Below are positions 13,094 to 22,327 of a stretch of 64,000 bases of DNA, in pieces. Location: the NCBI RefSeq assembly GCF_002081825.1, contig NZ_MUKU01000005.1:1-64000 (forward strand). Direction: 5' to 3'. The notes below the pieces were generated by a model. That model saw only the letters and a program-made list of their open reading frames with translations. It was not told the DNA's origin and searched no databases. The stretch comes from Chromobacterium haemolyticum. Its GTDB lineage: Bacteria > Pseudomonadota > Gammaproteobacteria > Burkholderiales > Chromobacteriaceae. How positions within the stretch are numbered: the first letter of the stretch is position 1; each line of letters opens with the position of its first letter. Both the position numbers and the translations under genes were made by a program.

Positions 13094-15673
13094 TTACTCC
13101 AACACCCACTCCGCCAACTTCCCCGTCACCTGCGCCATCAATACATTCTCGATATCCCGAGCGCCGGCAGAGCTACATTTAGCCAATACCGCTTTCACAA
13201 TGGCCGGGTCGAAGTCGAATTGTTTCCCTGTCGCCGCCTTATAGCGGGCTTGTAGTTTTTCCAGTTTGTTGATCACGATGTTTTCCAATGTGCGTTCCGC
13301 CAGCGGCGGGTAGGGCACCACGGTCATGCGGGCGAGAAAGGCGGGGCGGAAGGTTTGCAACAGCGTTTTGCGCAGGCGTTCGTCGAACTGCTGGGTGGCG
13401 AGCTGCTCGCCTGGAGTGGTTTGTAATAGCTCGGCCCCCACATTGCTGGTGGCCAGGATGATGGTGTTGTTGAAGTCCACCACCAGGCCGGTGCCGTCTT
13501 CCATGACGCCCTTGTCGAACACGTTGTAGAAGGCTTCCAGCACGTCCGGGTGGGCTTTCTCGATTTCGTCCAGCAGCACCACGCTGTAGGGCTTGCGCCG
13601 CACCGCCTCGGTCAGCACGCCGCCCTGGCCGTAGCCGACATAGCCGGGCGGCGCGCCCTTGAGTTGGCTGACGCTATGGGCTTCCTGGTATTCCGCCAGG
13701 TTGACCACGATCAGATTGCGTTCGCCGCCGTAGAGCGCGTCGGCCAGCGCGTAGGCGGTTTCGGTCTTGCCCACGCCGGTGGGACCCAGCAAGAGGAAGA
13801 CGCCCACCGGTTTGCCGGGGTCGGTGAGGCCGGCGCGGTAGGCCTGGATGCGTTGGGCGATCTTGCCCAGCGCGGCCGGCTGGCCGATCACGCGCTGGCC
13901 CATGCGCTGGGCCAGGGTGCGGATGGCGTAGGCTTCGTCGGCCAGCATCTTGCCCACCGGTATGCCGGTCCAGCCGGCGATGACGGCGGCCACCGCCTTG
14001 GAGTCCACATGTTCCGGCACCAGCGGGTCGTCCTGGCGCAGCGCGTCCAGGCCGGCTTCCAGCCGCGCCAGTTGTTCCGCCAGCCGCAGCGCCGGGTCCG
14101 CGGCTTCGTCCTCGTCGGCGGTCGCGGTCCCGTCTTCGGCTTCTTCCAGCAACAGCGGCGGTTCGCCGGCGGGCAGCTCGGGTTCGTTGGCCAGGAAGTC
14201 CATCAGCTGCTGGCGGGTGCGCAGGATTTCGCGCACCGCGCGCAATTCGTCCTGCCAGCGCACGGTCAGTTCGCGCATGGCTTGCAGCTGGCGCGCGCTG
14301 TCTTGGCGCAGCGCGGAGATGCGGGCGGCGTGGTCCAGGCCGGTGGCCTGTTCGTTCAGCAGCCGCTCCAGTTCCTCGTCCAGCATGGCCTGGCGGTGGC
14401 GCAGGTTTTCCAGCTGCGGCGGCTGGTCGTGCTGGGCCAGCGCCACGCGGGCGCAGGCGGTGTCCAGCACGCTGATGGCCTTGTCCGGCAGCTGGCGGCC
14501 GGAGATGTAGCGGTGGGACAGCTTGACCGCGTCGTGGATGGCGGCGTCCAGGATGCGCACGCCGTGGTGTTGTTCCAGCCGGGCGGCGACGCCGCGCAGC
14601 ATGGCCACGGCGCTGTCTTCGTCCGGCTCTTCCACTTGCACCGGCTGGAAGCGCCGCGCCAGCGCCGGGTCGCGTTCGAAGTATTTCTTGTATTCCTGCC
14701 AGGTGGTGGCGGCCACGGTGCGCAGTTCGCCGCGCGCCAGCGCCGGCTTGAGCAGGTTGGCGGCGTCGCTGTGGCCCTCGGCCGCGCCGGCGCCCACTAG
14801 GGTGTGGGCTTCGTCGATGAACAGGATGATGGGCCGGGCGGCGGCGCGGATGTCGTCCATCACGCTTTGCAGCCTTTGTTCGAATTCGCCCTTGAGCCCG
14901 GCGCCGGCTTGCAGCAGGCCCAGGTCCAGCGCCAGCAGGCCGACGCCGGCCAGCGCCGGCGGCACTTCCTCGTGGGCGATGCGCAGCGCCAGGCCTTCCG
15001 CCACTGCGGTTTTGCCCACGCCGGGCGCGCCCACCAGGATGGGGTTGTTCTGGCGGCGGCGCAGCAGGATGTCCAGGCATTGGCGGATTTCGCCGTCGCG
15101 GCCGACGATGGGGTCGATGCGGCCGGCGCGGGCGTCGGCCACCAGGTCGTGGGTGAAGCGCGCCAGCGCGCCGGCCGGTTCCGCCGCGGCGGCGGACGGG
15201 GCTTCGCGCGAGGCGGCGGCCCAGGCGTCCAGTTGTTCGCTCAGGGGCTGGCGCGGCGCGCGCAGCAGGCAGGGCGCGCCGATCAGCAGCAGATTGCGCA
15301 GTTCGTCGCGCTCCAGCAGGGTGAGCAGCAGCAGGCCGGAGCGGATGCTGGCCTGCTGGCGCAGCGTGGCCAGCAGCAGCGCTTCCTTGAGCCAGGCCAC
15401 GGTGTGGCTGGAGAAGGCCGGGGCGCGGGTTTCGCCGCGCTTGAACTGGTCCAGGCTGCGGCGCAGCTCCGCGCTCAGTTGGTCCGTGCTCAGGCCCAGC
15501 TTGGGCAGCAGCAGCGGCAGGTCGCCGTTGGGCAGCTCCAGCAGCTCCAGCAGCACGTGTTCGATTTCCACGTAGTAGTGGCTTTGCTGCAGGCAGCGTT
15601 GGGCGGCCAGCTCCAGCGCCTTGCGGCAGCTGGGGTTGAGGCGGGCCACCAGTTCGGACAGTTCGGCGCTCAT
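13094..15673 (-). CDS. clpV: T6SS ATPase ClpV (TssH)
   Basis: An 859-residue AAA+ disaggregase that recycles contracted TssBC sheath. In order: an N-terminal Clp_N repeat region (LNPSCRKALELAAQRCLQQS); AAA1 with Walker A GAPGVGKTA and Walker B ILFIDEAHT; a coiled-coil middle domain; AAA2 with Walker A GPTGVGKTET and Walker B VVLLDEIEKAH; and the C-terminal ClpB_D2 part. Its ATG at 15673 overlaps the tssG stop, and the reading frame open further upstream is only antisense-free GC-rich sequence inside tssG, so the start is firm. Length is normal for ClpV. Confidence 0.96.
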   Translation of the reverse strand: MSAELSELVARLNPSCRKALELAAQRCLQQSHYYVEIEHVLLELLELPNGDLPLLLPKLGLSTDQLSAELRRSLDQFKRGETRAPAFSSHTVAWLKEALLLATLRQQASIRSGLLLLTLLERDELRNLLLIGAPCLLRAPRQPLSEQLDAWAAASREAPSAAAAEPAGALARFTHDLVADARAGRIDPIVGRDGEIRQCLDILLRRRQNNPILVGAPGVGKTAVAEGLALRIAHEEVPPALAGVGLLALDLGLLQAGAGLKGEFEQRLQSVMDDIRAAARPIILFIDEAHTLVGAGAAEGHSDAANLLKPALARGELRTVAATTWQEYKKYFERDPALARRFQPVQVEEPDEDSAVAMLRGVAARLEQHHGVRILDAAIHDAVKLSHRYISGRQLPDKAISVLDTACARVALAQHDQPPQLENLRHRQAMLDEELERLLNEQATGLDHAARISALRQDSARQLQAMRELTVRWQDELRAVREILRTRQQLMDFLANEPELPAGEPPLLLEEAEDGTATADEDEAADPALRLAEQLARLEAGLDALRQDDPLVPEHVDSKAVAAVIAGWTGIPVGKMLADEAYAIRTLAQRMGQRVIGQPAALGKIAQRIQAYRAGLTDPGKPVGVFLLLGPTGVGKTETAYALADALYGGERNLIVVNLAEYQEAHSVSQLKGAPPGYVGYGQGGVLTEAVRRKPYSVVLLDEIEKAHPDVLEAFYNVFDKGVMEDGTGLVVDFNNTIILATSNVGAELLQTTPGEQLATQQFDERLRKTLLQTFRPAFLARMTVVPYPPLAERTLENIVINKLEKLQARYKAATGKQFDFDPAIVKAVLAKCSSAGARDIENVLMAQVTGKLAEWVLE

Positions 15674-16719
15674 GCCGGCTCCTCGCCGGCCGGGGGCGGC
15701 CGTTGCAGCCGGGTGTCCAGCCGCCGCGCTCCGCCGGGGCCGCCCAGCCAGCTGTCCCAGCTCAGCCGCGGCGCGGCGCGGGCTTGCAGCTTGAGCGCGG
15801 CGGCCGGCGCTTGCCACAGCAGGCTGAGCTGGATGTCCAGGTCCGGACCGAAGTAGAACTCCGCCAGCGCGGCCAGCGCGCGGTGGCGTTCGCCGCCGGG
15901 CAGGAAGGCGCGGTAGCCGGCCGGGTCCAGCGGGCCCACGGTCAGGCGGATGCCGGCGTGTTCGTCCCAGGCGCGGCGGCCGGCCAGCGCTCCCTGGCCC
16001 AGCGCGGCGTTGAGGCCATTGGGGCCGATGCTGGTGCGGCTGGCCGGCGGGATCTCGCGCCAGCCGCCGGCGTAGGGGCTGGCTTGCACCGGCGCGGCCA
16101 GGTGGCGGCTGGCCAAGGCGGCGAAGCCGGCCAGCGAGCGGCGGCGGTCCGCCAGCAGGGCGGCGCGGGCCAGCAGCGCGGCGTCCGGCACCGCCTGGCG
16201 TTGTTGCAGGCCGGCGGGCAGCAGGCCGCACAGGCTGAGCAGCAGCGGCCGCGCCGGGCTGAGCCGCGGCGCGGCGAAGTTGGGCGCCAGCCGGTATTTG
16301 CGCTGGGCGCGGTAGAGCAGGGCCAGCAACCGGTGCTGGAACAGTTGCAGGAATTCCGCCGGTGCGTGGTCTTTGTCCTGGCGGCGTTGTTGCAGCCATT
16401 CCTGGTAGGCGTAGGGCAGCGGGCCGTCCGGGCCGCCCAGGCCGAAGGATTCGACATCGAGCGCCGGCTGGCCGTCCCGCGCGTCGCCGCCCAGCGCGCC
16501 CGGTTCCAGCGCGCTCAGTTCGCTGGCGGCGAAGGCGGGCAGTAGCGGGCCGCGCAGCCGCAGCGCCTCGCGCGCCGGGTCCGCGCCCTGGCCCAGCGGC
16601 GCGGCCTGCGGCGTCAGCCGTTCCAGCAGCATCACCGCCTGGGCGAATTCAAAGCCCTGCGGCCGCGTCAGCAGCCGCTCGGCTACAGAACCAGGCTGGG
16701 GCCGGGCGGCGGCTGCCAT
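15670..16719 (-). CDS. tssG: T6SS baseplate protein TssG
   Basis: 349 residues of the TssG/VasB (ImpH) family. The N-terminus carries FEFAQAVMLLERL, the middle 'ESFGLGGPDGPLPYAYQEWL' and 'EFLQLFQHRLLALLYRAQRK', and later RTSIGPNGLNAALGQGALAG and 'VGPLDPAGYRAFLPGG', all typical of the family. TssG forms the TssEFGK wedge of the baseplate around VgrG. It overlaps both tssF (by 37 bp) and clpV (by 4 bp), so the three are translationally coupled. Confidence 0.94.
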   Translation of the reverse strand: MAAAARPQPGSVAERLLTRPQGFEFAQAVMLLERLTPQAAPLGQGADPAREALRLRGPLLPAFAASELSALEPGALGGDARDGQPALDVESFGLGGPDGPLPYAYQEWLQQRRQDKDHAPAEFLQLFQHRLLALLYRAQRKYRLAPNFAAPRLSPARPLLLSLCGLLPAGLQQRQAVPDAALLARAALLADRRRSLAGFAALASRHLAAPVQASPYAGGWREIPPASRTSIGPNGLNAALGQGALAGRRAWDEHAGIRLTVGPLDPAGYRAFLPGGERHRALAALAEFYFGPDLDIQLSLLWQAPAAALKLQARAAPRLSWDSWLGGPGGARRLDTRLQRPPPAGEEPA

Positions 16720-18482
16720 GTCTGGATCTCCTGTTGCTGGTGGACGAGTCGAGTGCGCACGAAGCGGTTGGCGTGGGCGTAGAGGGCGAAGAAGTGGGCG
16801 AGCACGGCGGCGAACAGCACGCGGCTGCCGCCGGCGAAGCAGGCCGGGTCCAGCTCCAGCGTCAGCAGCAGGCCGTTGCGCCAGCCGCGCCAGGCGTCGG
16901 CGCCGACGTGGTCGACGATGCGTTCGCTGCCGAGCGCGACGATGCCTTCGATCTGGCGGCGCGCGGCCGGCTGTTCGCCCAGATTATGCAGCGCCAGCAT
17001 TTCGCGCAGCGCGGCCAGCGCCTGCGGGCCTTCGCTCAGCGACAGGTGGTTGAGGCTGAGCTGGGACACCAGTTTCCAGCGCGAGGCGCCGTCCAGCGCG
17101 GCTTCGGTTTGCGGCCGCGGCGGGCGCAACAGCCGCGCCTGGCCCACCGGGCCGGGCAGTTCGAACATCAGCGGCGCGCCGGCCGGCAGTTGCTCGGCCA
17201 GGTGGCGGTTGGTGCACAGCAGCTCGGCGGTGAGGCTGAGCTCGCTGGCGGCCAGCGGGTCGAAATCGGCGTCCACCAGGGTGAGCAGCATGTCGCTGCC
17301 GGGGCGCAGGCGGTTGAGGCCGCGCACACGGCGCGCGTGCCAGTAGCGGCCGTCGCCGCCCTCGCCGTGGCTGCAGGCGAAGTAGGGGGCGATGCGGCGC
17401 GCGCCGTCCGGGCCGGCGGCGCGCAGCTGGCGGATGGAGTGGATTTCCACGCTCTGGTCGCGGTGGGCGTCCGCCACCAGCAGGTATTCACTGCGGCTGC
17501 CGTCCGGGCGCAGCGGCTCCGAGGTGTGCGGAAACAGATTGATTACCGGCGCGCAGCCCAGCGCGATGTCGCCGTGCTGGATGCCCAGGCGGCCAACTGG
17601 CGCACGTTCGAAGGCGATGACGATTTCCAGCTGCCGCTCCGCCTGGCGCGGCAGGCTGAGCGGCAGGTCGAAGAAGGCGAATTTTTCCGGGCAGGCGAAG
17701 TATTCCGCCAGCAGCGCGTGCGCCGGGTGCACGCCATCCTCGGCCGGCAGCAGCGCTTCGTCGGCGCCGAAGCCGCAGGCGCGCGGCAGCGCGCCGGGGC
17801 GGATGGAGGGCGCGAGGCCGGGCCGCTCCGGCAGCCGGCAGCTGATTTGCAGGCTGTGGGCGGACAGCAGGTCGTAGAGCGCGGCGGCGTTGAGCGGGGA
17901 GCCGGCCAGGTGGATGCGCAGGCTGTTCAGCGGCAGCGCGCCTAGCGGTTCCGGCCCCAGTTTTTCCAGCCGCAGCACCAGAGCGGCGCGCGCCTGGGCC
18001 AGGCCGCTGGCGGCCTGGGCTTCGTCCTCGGTCAGCAGGCTGGCGGCGGCGAGCCGCAGCGGCCACAGGGTGACGGCGGCGCTGGTGCGGAAACGCAGGC
18101 TGTCGCCGGCGGTGGTGGCCACGAACAGCGGGGTGCCGCGCTCGATGCGGTAGCCGGCGTCCAGCTTGCCCTTGTCCGGGTCCGGCTCGAAGCGGGCGAT
18201 GGCGCAGGAAGGCATGGGCCGCAGCGCGTGCGGGTAGAGCTGCTCCAGCAGCGCGTCGGTGAGTTCGGAGTAGTCGTCGTCCAGCCGGCGTTGCAGGCGA
18301 GCGCAGAGCAGGGCGAAGCCTTCCAGCAGCCGTTCCACTTGCGGGTCCGGGCATTCGCCGTCGCTCAGTTGCAGGCGGTGGGCCACCTTGGGGTAGCGTT
18401 GGGCGAATTCGCCGCCGGCGTGGCGCAGGTAGGCGAGTTCGCGTTGGTAGTAGTCCAGCAGGCGCGGGTCCAGCGATTCCAT
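16683..18482 (-). CDS. tssF: T6SS baseplate protein TssF
   Basis: 599 residues of the TssF/VasA (ImpG) family. The opening LDYYQRELAYLRHAGGEFAQ followed by 'YPKVAHRLQL' and 'DPQVERLLEGFALLCARLQR' is diagnostic. The N-terminal half also holds DDYSELTDALLEQLYPHALR; the C-terminal part ends near 'HANRFVRTRLVHQQQE'. Two copies of TssF with one TssG make the baseplate wedge. The start codon overlaps the tssE stop by one base. Confidence 0.95.
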   Translation of the reverse strand: MESLDPRLLDYYQRELAYLRHAGGEFAQRYPKVAHRLQLSDGECPDPQVERLLEGFALLCARLQRRLDDDYSELTDALLEQLYPHALRPMPSCAIARFEPDPDKGKLDAGYRIERGTPLFVATTAGDSLRFRTSAAVTLWPLRLAAASLLTEDEAQAASGLAQARAALVLRLEKLGPEPLGALPLNSLRIHLAGSPLNAAALYDLLSAHSLQISCRLPERPGLAPSIRPGALPRACGFGADEALLPAEDGVHPAHALLAEYFACPEKFAFFDLPLSLPRQAERQLEIVIAFERAPVGRLGIQHGDIALGCAPVINLFPHTSEPLRPDGSRSEYLLVADAHRDQSVEIHSIRQLRAAGPDGARRIAPYFACSHGEGGDGRYWHARRVRGLNRLRPGSDMLLTLVDADFDPLAASELSLTAELLCTNRHLAEQLPAGAPLMFELPGPVGQARLLRPPRPQTEAALDGASRWKLVSQLSLNHLSLSEGPQALAALREMLALHNLGEQPAARRQIEGIVALGSERIVDHVGADAWRGWRNGLLLTLELDPACFAGGSRVLFAAVLAHFFALYAHANRFVRTRLVHQQQEIQTWQPPPGPSLVL

Positions 18483-18949
18483 CAGCCGGCGTCCTCGCAG
18501 GCGGTGAGCCGCGCGCCGGACGGGTCCAGCTCGGCGACGAAGGCGGCCGGCCAGCGGCTGCCCTCGGCCTGGAGTTCTCCGTCTATGCGCACGCTGAGAA
18601 GCAGGCCGCGGCCCGGCACGGTGTCCACGCTGACGCGCGGCGCGGCCAGCCGGGGTTCGAAGCTGCGTATCGCCTGGCGGATCTCGCGAGCCAGGCGCTG
18701 GCGGTCTTCGGCGCGTTCAGGGTGCAGCGCGCTCCAGTCCGCCACGCCGTAGTCGATGACGCTGAGTTCGGGCAGGTAGGGCTGTTCGGCGCGGCGGCTG
18801 GACAGCAGCCGCGCCAGTTCCGCCCGCACCGATTCCTGCAGCCGGCGGCGGTCCACCCGCCGCAGCGGCTCGGCCTCCAGCCGCTGCCGCGGTTCGGCGT
18901 CGGCCAGGAGTTCGAACAGACCCGGGCGGAACTGGGCGGGCTGGCGCAT
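18482..18949 (-). CDS. tssE: T6SS baseplate protein TssE (gp25-like)
   Basis: 155 residues of the gp25-like/TssE family, the wedge protein that nucleates sheath assembly. The family pattern is seen in LPELSVIDYGVADWS, then 'LAREIRQAIRSFEPRL' and a beta strand region with 'VSVDTVPGRGLLLSVRIDGE'. In gp25 proteins the central EPR motif (here FEPRLAAPRV) contacts the sheath. It follows hcp after three bases and is coupled to tssF. Confidence 0.93.
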   Translation of the reverse strand: MRQPAQFRPGLFELLADAEPRQRLEAEPLRRVDRRRLQESVRAELARLLSSRRAEQPYLPELSVIDYGVADWSALHPERAEDRQRLAREIRQAIRSFEPRLAAPRVSVDTVPGRGLLLSVRIDGELQAEGSRWPAAFVAELDPSGARLTACEDAG

Positions 18950-18952
18950 GGT

Positions 18953-19450
18953 TTACTTGGAGTACTTGTTGGCGGCCAGGTCCCACACCGCGGCGGCGTT
19001 GCCGTCCTTGGCGCCGGTGTCTTTCTGGGTGGTCAGCTCCCACTTGATCTTGGTGAAGTTGAGCGAGAGGTTTTCCACCGGCTTGCCGCCGGTGCCGCCG
19101 CTGACGCTGACATTGGACAGGATGGCGTTGGTCAGGGTGTAGACGATGTAGGGCAGCACCTTGCCGCTGCTGTCCGCCGCGTTGCGGCCTATGGTGATCT
19201 TGACCTCGGGGATGTTCTTGCCCTGGCAGCAGTAGGCGTTGAGTTCCGGCGTGGATTTGTCGGTGAACTTGGTCAGGCTGAATTCGCCGATATGCGGCTT
19301 GCCGGAGGTGCGTTCGGTGTTGCTGACGTCGTTGGTCACCTGCATGGCCACGTTGTGGCTGTAGGACAGCACTTCGATCTTGTCGGTGTAGCCTTCCAGC
19401 TTGCACTCGCCCTTGATGTCGCTGCCCAGGTCCAGAATGATGGCGTCCAT
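18953..19450 (-). CDS. hcp: T6SS tube protein Hcp
   Basis: 165 residues, the usual Hcp size. The N-terminus MDAIILDLGSDIKGEC and the core segments 'DKIEVLSYSHNVAMQVTNDV', 'EFSLTKFTDKSTPELNAYCC' and VKITIGRNA identify it as Hcp of the Hcp1 type; it builds the hexameric inner tube and can chaperone small effectors. A strong 24-bp palindrome separates it from tssC, which may tune the high hcp expression needed. GGAGA stands before the start. Confidence 0.95.
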   Translation of the reverse strand: MDAIILDLGSDIKGECKLEGYTDKIEVLSYSHNVAMQVTNDVSNTERTSGKPHIGEFSLTKFTDKSTPELNAYCCQGKNIPEVKITIGRNAADSSGKVLPYIVYTLTNAILSNVSVSGGTGGKPVENLSLNFTKIKWELTTQKDTGAKDGNAAAVWDLAANKYSK

Positions 19451-19481
19451 TGCTATGTGTTCTCCGTGTTATCAGACGTAT

Positions 19482-19505
19482 AGGGCCCGCCGCGCGGCGG
19501 GCCCT
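19482..19505 (-). promoter_or_regulatory. Strong hairpin between tssC and hcp
   Basis: A perfect 24-bp GC palindrome (arms AGGGCCCGCCGC and its complement) in the 65-bp gap between the tssC stop and the hcp start. There is no T-run on either side, so it is unlikely to be a simple terminator. It could protect the hcp message from exonucleases or mark an RNA processing site allowing hcp to exceed tssBC expression. This role is inferred. Confidence 0.6.
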
Positions 19506-19515
19506 CGGTGTGGCG

Positions 19516-20994
19516 TCAGGCGGCGGCCGGCGGCGGCAGCTCCGCCACCAGGCGGATGGACGCGGTCAGTTCTTCCAGCTGGAAGTGCGGGCGCAGGAAG
19601 ACGGTGGCGCGGTAGGCGCCGGGCTTGCCCGGCACTTCGGTCACGTCCACCCGCGCTTCGCGCAGCGGGTACTGGGCCTTCACTTCCTGCGGCGCGTTGT
19701 CGTTGACCAGCACGTAGTCCGCTATCCAGTTGTTCAGATAGGTTTCCACGTTGTCGCGGGTCAGGAAGCTGCCGATCTTGTCGCGCATGATCACCTTGAT
19801 GTAGTGGGCGAAGCGCGAGGCGGCCAGCACATAGGGCAGCATCGCGGAGATGCGGGCGTTGGCGTTGGCGGCGTTGGTGTTGTAGACCTTGGGCTGGTTG
19901 GCGCTCTGGCCGCCGAAGAACACCGCCAGATCGGTGTTTTTCTTGTGACACAGCGCGATGAAGCCCAGGCCGTCCAGTTCTTTCTCGCGGCGGTCGGTGA
20001 TGGCGATCTCGGTGGGGCATTTGAGCGCGATGTCGCCGGAAACGGTGCCGAAGGTGTGGGCCGGCAGGCCTTCCACCGCGCCGCCGCCTTCCACGCCGCG
20101 GATGGCCGCGCACCAGCCGTATTTGGCGAAGGCGTCGGTGATGCGCTGGCCCAGCGCGTAGGCGGCGTTGCCCCACAGGTATTTGCCGTGGTCGGTGCCG
20201 TTGACGTCTTCCACGTAGTTCATGCCTTCGGTGGGCTTGGTGTCCGGGCCGTAGGGCAGGCGCAGCAGGATGTGCGGCAGCACCAGGCTGACGTAGCGGG
20301 AGTCTTCACTGGCGCGGAAGGAGCGCCACTTGATCAGCTCGGCGCTTTCAAAGGCCTTGGACAGGTCGCGCGGCACCGCTAGTTCGGTGAAGCTGCTCAT
20401 GTCGAACAGGCGCGGACTGGCGGCGGAGATCAGCGGCGCGTGCGCGGCGGCGGCCACATTGGACAGTTTCTCCAGCAGCGCCACGTCCTGCGGATGGCGG
20501 CCAAACTCGTAATCGCCGATCAGCAGGCTGATGGGGTGGCCGCCGAAGGTGCCGTATTCTTCCTCGTAAATCTTCTTGAACAGCGCGCTCTGGTCGAATT
20601 CCACCGCCTTTTCCAGGTCGTTCTGCAGCTCGTCCTTGGTGGCGTTGAGCAGGCGCAGCTTCAGGCGGCTGCTGGTTTCGGTGTTCATCACCAGGAAGTG
20701 CAGGCCGCGCCAGGAGGCTTCCATCTTCTGCACGTCCGGGTGGTGCAGGATGTTGTTGAGCTGCTTGCTCAGCAATTGGTCGATGATGGCGATGCGGTGG
20801 TTGATCATGGCCACGGTGTCTTTGTCGATGGCCATGCCTTCGTCCAACACCTGGGTGGCGAATTCGGACAGCAGGTCCTTGGCGTACTCCTGCTGGATGT
20901 CGTCGTGGGCCATGCGGCCTTCCTGGATGATGCGGTCCAGCAGCGACAGCGAGGCGGCGTCGCCGCTGGGCGCTTCGGCTTGGGTCTTAGCCAT
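19516..20994 (-). CDS. tssC: T6SS contractile sheath large subunit TssC (VipB)
   Basis: 492 residues of the TssC/VipB family. Hallmarks include HHPDVQKMEASWRGLHFLVM, 'KIYEEEYGTFGGHPISLLIG', 'ANARISAMLPYVLAASRFAH' and the C-terminal strand 'YRATVFLRPHFQLEELTASI'. It co-assembles with TssB into the helical sheath whose contraction fires the Hcp tube. It follows tssB after 35 bp. Length and motifs are normal. Confidence 0.96.
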   Translation of the reverse strand: MAKTQAEAPSGDAASLSLLDRIIQEGRMAHDDIQQEYAKDLLSEFATQVLDEGMAIDKDTVAMINHRIAIIDQLLSKQLNNILHHPDVQKMEASWRGLHFLVMNTETSSRLKLRLLNATKDELQNDLEKAVEFDQSALFKKIYEEEYGTFGGHPISLLIGDYEFGRHPQDVALLEKLSNVAAAAHAPLISAASPRLFDMSSFTELAVPRDLSKAFESAELIKWRSFRASEDSRYVSLVLPHILLRLPYGPDTKPTEGMNYVEDVNGTDHGKYLWGNAAYALGQRITDAFAKYGWCAAIRGVEGGGAVEGLPAHTFGTVSGDIALKCPTEIAITDRREKELDGLGFIALCHKKNTDLAVFFGGQSANQPKVYNTNAANANARISAMLPYVLAASRFAHYIKVIMRDKIGSFLTRDNVETYLNNWIADYVLVNDNAPQEVKAQYPLREARVDVTEVPGKPGAYRATVFLRPHFQLEELTASIRLVAELPPPAAA

Positions 20995-21029
20995 GAGATG
21001 TCTCCGGTATCAGGGGGTCGGGCGGGGCG

Positions 21030-21575
21030 TCAGGCGGCCGGCGGCGCGTCCGGCGCCGGCGCGGCTTCCGCGGCGGCCGGGGCTTCCGGGCGGGCGCTCT
21101 TGATCTTTTGCAGTTCCTCGGTGTTGGCCACCACGTCCTGCAAGAGCTTGTCCAATTCGTCGTTGCCGTCCAGCTTGGTCAGCAGGTCGCGCAGTTTTTG
21201 GCGCGCCTCGTACAGCCGGCGCAGCGGGGTGACTTGCTTGACGATGTTGACCGGGTCGAAGTCGTCGAAGTGATTGAACTTCAGCTCCACGTTGAGCTTG
21301 CTGCCGTCGTCGGACAGCGCGTTGTCCACTTGGGCGGTGACGCGCGGCGTCAGCGAGGCCAGCACGGCGTTGAAGTTGTCGCGGTCTATCTCCACGAAGC
21401 GGCGCTCGCTCAGCTTGGGCAGCGGCTGCTCCTGCTTGCCGGCCAGGTCCGCCATGATGCCTACCACTAGCGGCAGCTCCCGTTTTTCCAGGGCGTTGCC
21501 GATTTCCACGTCATACGTGATTTGCACGCGCGGCGGACGAATCCGGTCCAGCTTGTGCTGTGTGCTCTCTGCCAT
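21030..21575 (-). CDS. tssB: T6SS contractile sheath small subunit TssB (VipA)
   Basis: 181 residues of the TssB/VipA family. 'RIRPPRVQITYDVEIGNALE' at the N-terminus, then LPLVVGIMADLAG and FVEIDRDNFNAVLASLTPRV are family signatures. The C-terminal Ala/Pro-rich tail after about 155 is longer than in many homologues and low-complexity. It is the first gene of the left T6SS arm, divergent from tssJ. Confidence 0.96.
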   Translation of the reverse strand: MAESTQHKLDRIRPPRVQITYDVEIGNALEKRELPLVVGIMADLAGKQEQPLPKLSERRFVEIDRDNFNAVLASLTPRVTAQVDNALSDDGSKLNVELKFNHFDDFDPVNIVKQVTPLRRLYEARQKLRDLLTKLDGNDELDKLLQDVVANTEELQKIKSARPEAPAAAEAAPAPDAPPAA

Positions 21576-21850
21576 AACAGACCTCGATCGGTTGGGAAGC
21601 TAACGACGCCGGCGGCGGGCCGCGTATCCGATCCGCTTTGGCGTGATTGCATGATTGTCAGACCATTGTTGCCCGGCCGGGCCTGGTCGCTCTTTTCCAT
21701 TGAAGCCGGCTAAAGCCGCTGCATGGAAGTCCTTTTTGCTGACAAATGCTTGCAAATTGCATTTTTCAATGACCATGGCTTAACAATTCCTATAGAACTG
21801 TCGGCGTTTTTTTGCCAATATTATTTGCAATGGATAACGGCGTTGGGGTG
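21576..21850. promoter_or_regulatory. Divergent T6SS promoter region
   Basis: 275 bp between tssB (leftward) and tssJ (rightward), the only place where both arms can start. The right half is AT-rich (21725-21830, for example cttgcaaattgcatttttca), unlike the GC-rich genes on both sides, so promoters for both arms probably lie here. I saw no convincing sigma-54 (-24/-12) element and cannot place -35/-10 boxes with confidence. Confidence 0.5.
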
Positions 21851-22312
21851 ATGCGGATGCGCAACGGGTATCTGGCCGGGCTGTTCTGCTGTTTGGCGCT
21901 GGGCGTGGGGGGCTGCTCGTCGCTGGGCTTCGGCCCTTCGGTCAAATTGCAGACGGCCACGCTGGACGTGGTCAGCATGGCCAACGACGACACGCCGCTG
22001 GCGGTGGATTTCGTCGCGGTTAAGGACCCGGAGCTGCACAAGCTGTTGCTGGGGCTGCCGGCGGCCAAGTGGTTTGAACAGCGCGAGCAGTTGCTGCGCG
22101 ACTACCCGGCGGATCTCAAGGTGTGGGAGCTGGAGCTGGTGCCGGGCCAGCACCTGGAAACCGAGGATGTGCCGATACGCGGCGAATCCGCGGCCGGCCT
22201 GCTGGTGTACGCCGGCTACACCGGGCCGGGCATGCACCGGCTGAGCCTGGATACGCGCAAGAAGGTCTGGCTGCGTTTTGAAAGCAAGAATATGCGGCTG
22301 ATGGAGCCGTAG
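21851..22312 (+). CDS. tssJ: T6SS outer-membrane lipoprotein TssJ
   Basis: About 153 residues of the TssJ (VasD/SciN) family. A lipoprotein signal peptide ends in the lipobox LGVGGC, so the mature protein begins at that Cys and is anchored in the outer membrane, where it binds the periplasmic part of TssM. The beta-sandwich body includes 'DVVSMANDDTPLAVDFVAVK' and 'DYPADLKVWELELVPGQHL'. I start it at 21851; an upstream ATG at 21812 would only lengthen the region before the signal peptide. First gene of the right arm. Confidence 0.88.
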   Translation: MRMRNGYLAGLFCCLALGVGGCSSLGFGPSVKLQTATLDVVSMANDDTPLAVDFVAVKDPELHKLLLGLPAAKWFEQREQLLRDYPADLKVWELELVPGQHLETEDVPIRGESAAGLLVYAGYTGPGMHRLSLDTRKKVWLRFESKNMRLMEP

Positions 22313-22327
22313 CGGGGGGAGAACGGT

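Noticed and set aside
13550-15856. Long plus-strand frames opposite clpV and tssG
   Set aside because: Same GC-driven shadow effect; the minus-strand proteins carry all the recognised motifs.
21576-21850. A possible sigma-54 promoter (ttggcgtgattgcatg) in the divergent T6SS region
   Set aside because: The GG and GC elements are about seven bases apart, not ten, so the site would not fit the -24/-12 spacing.
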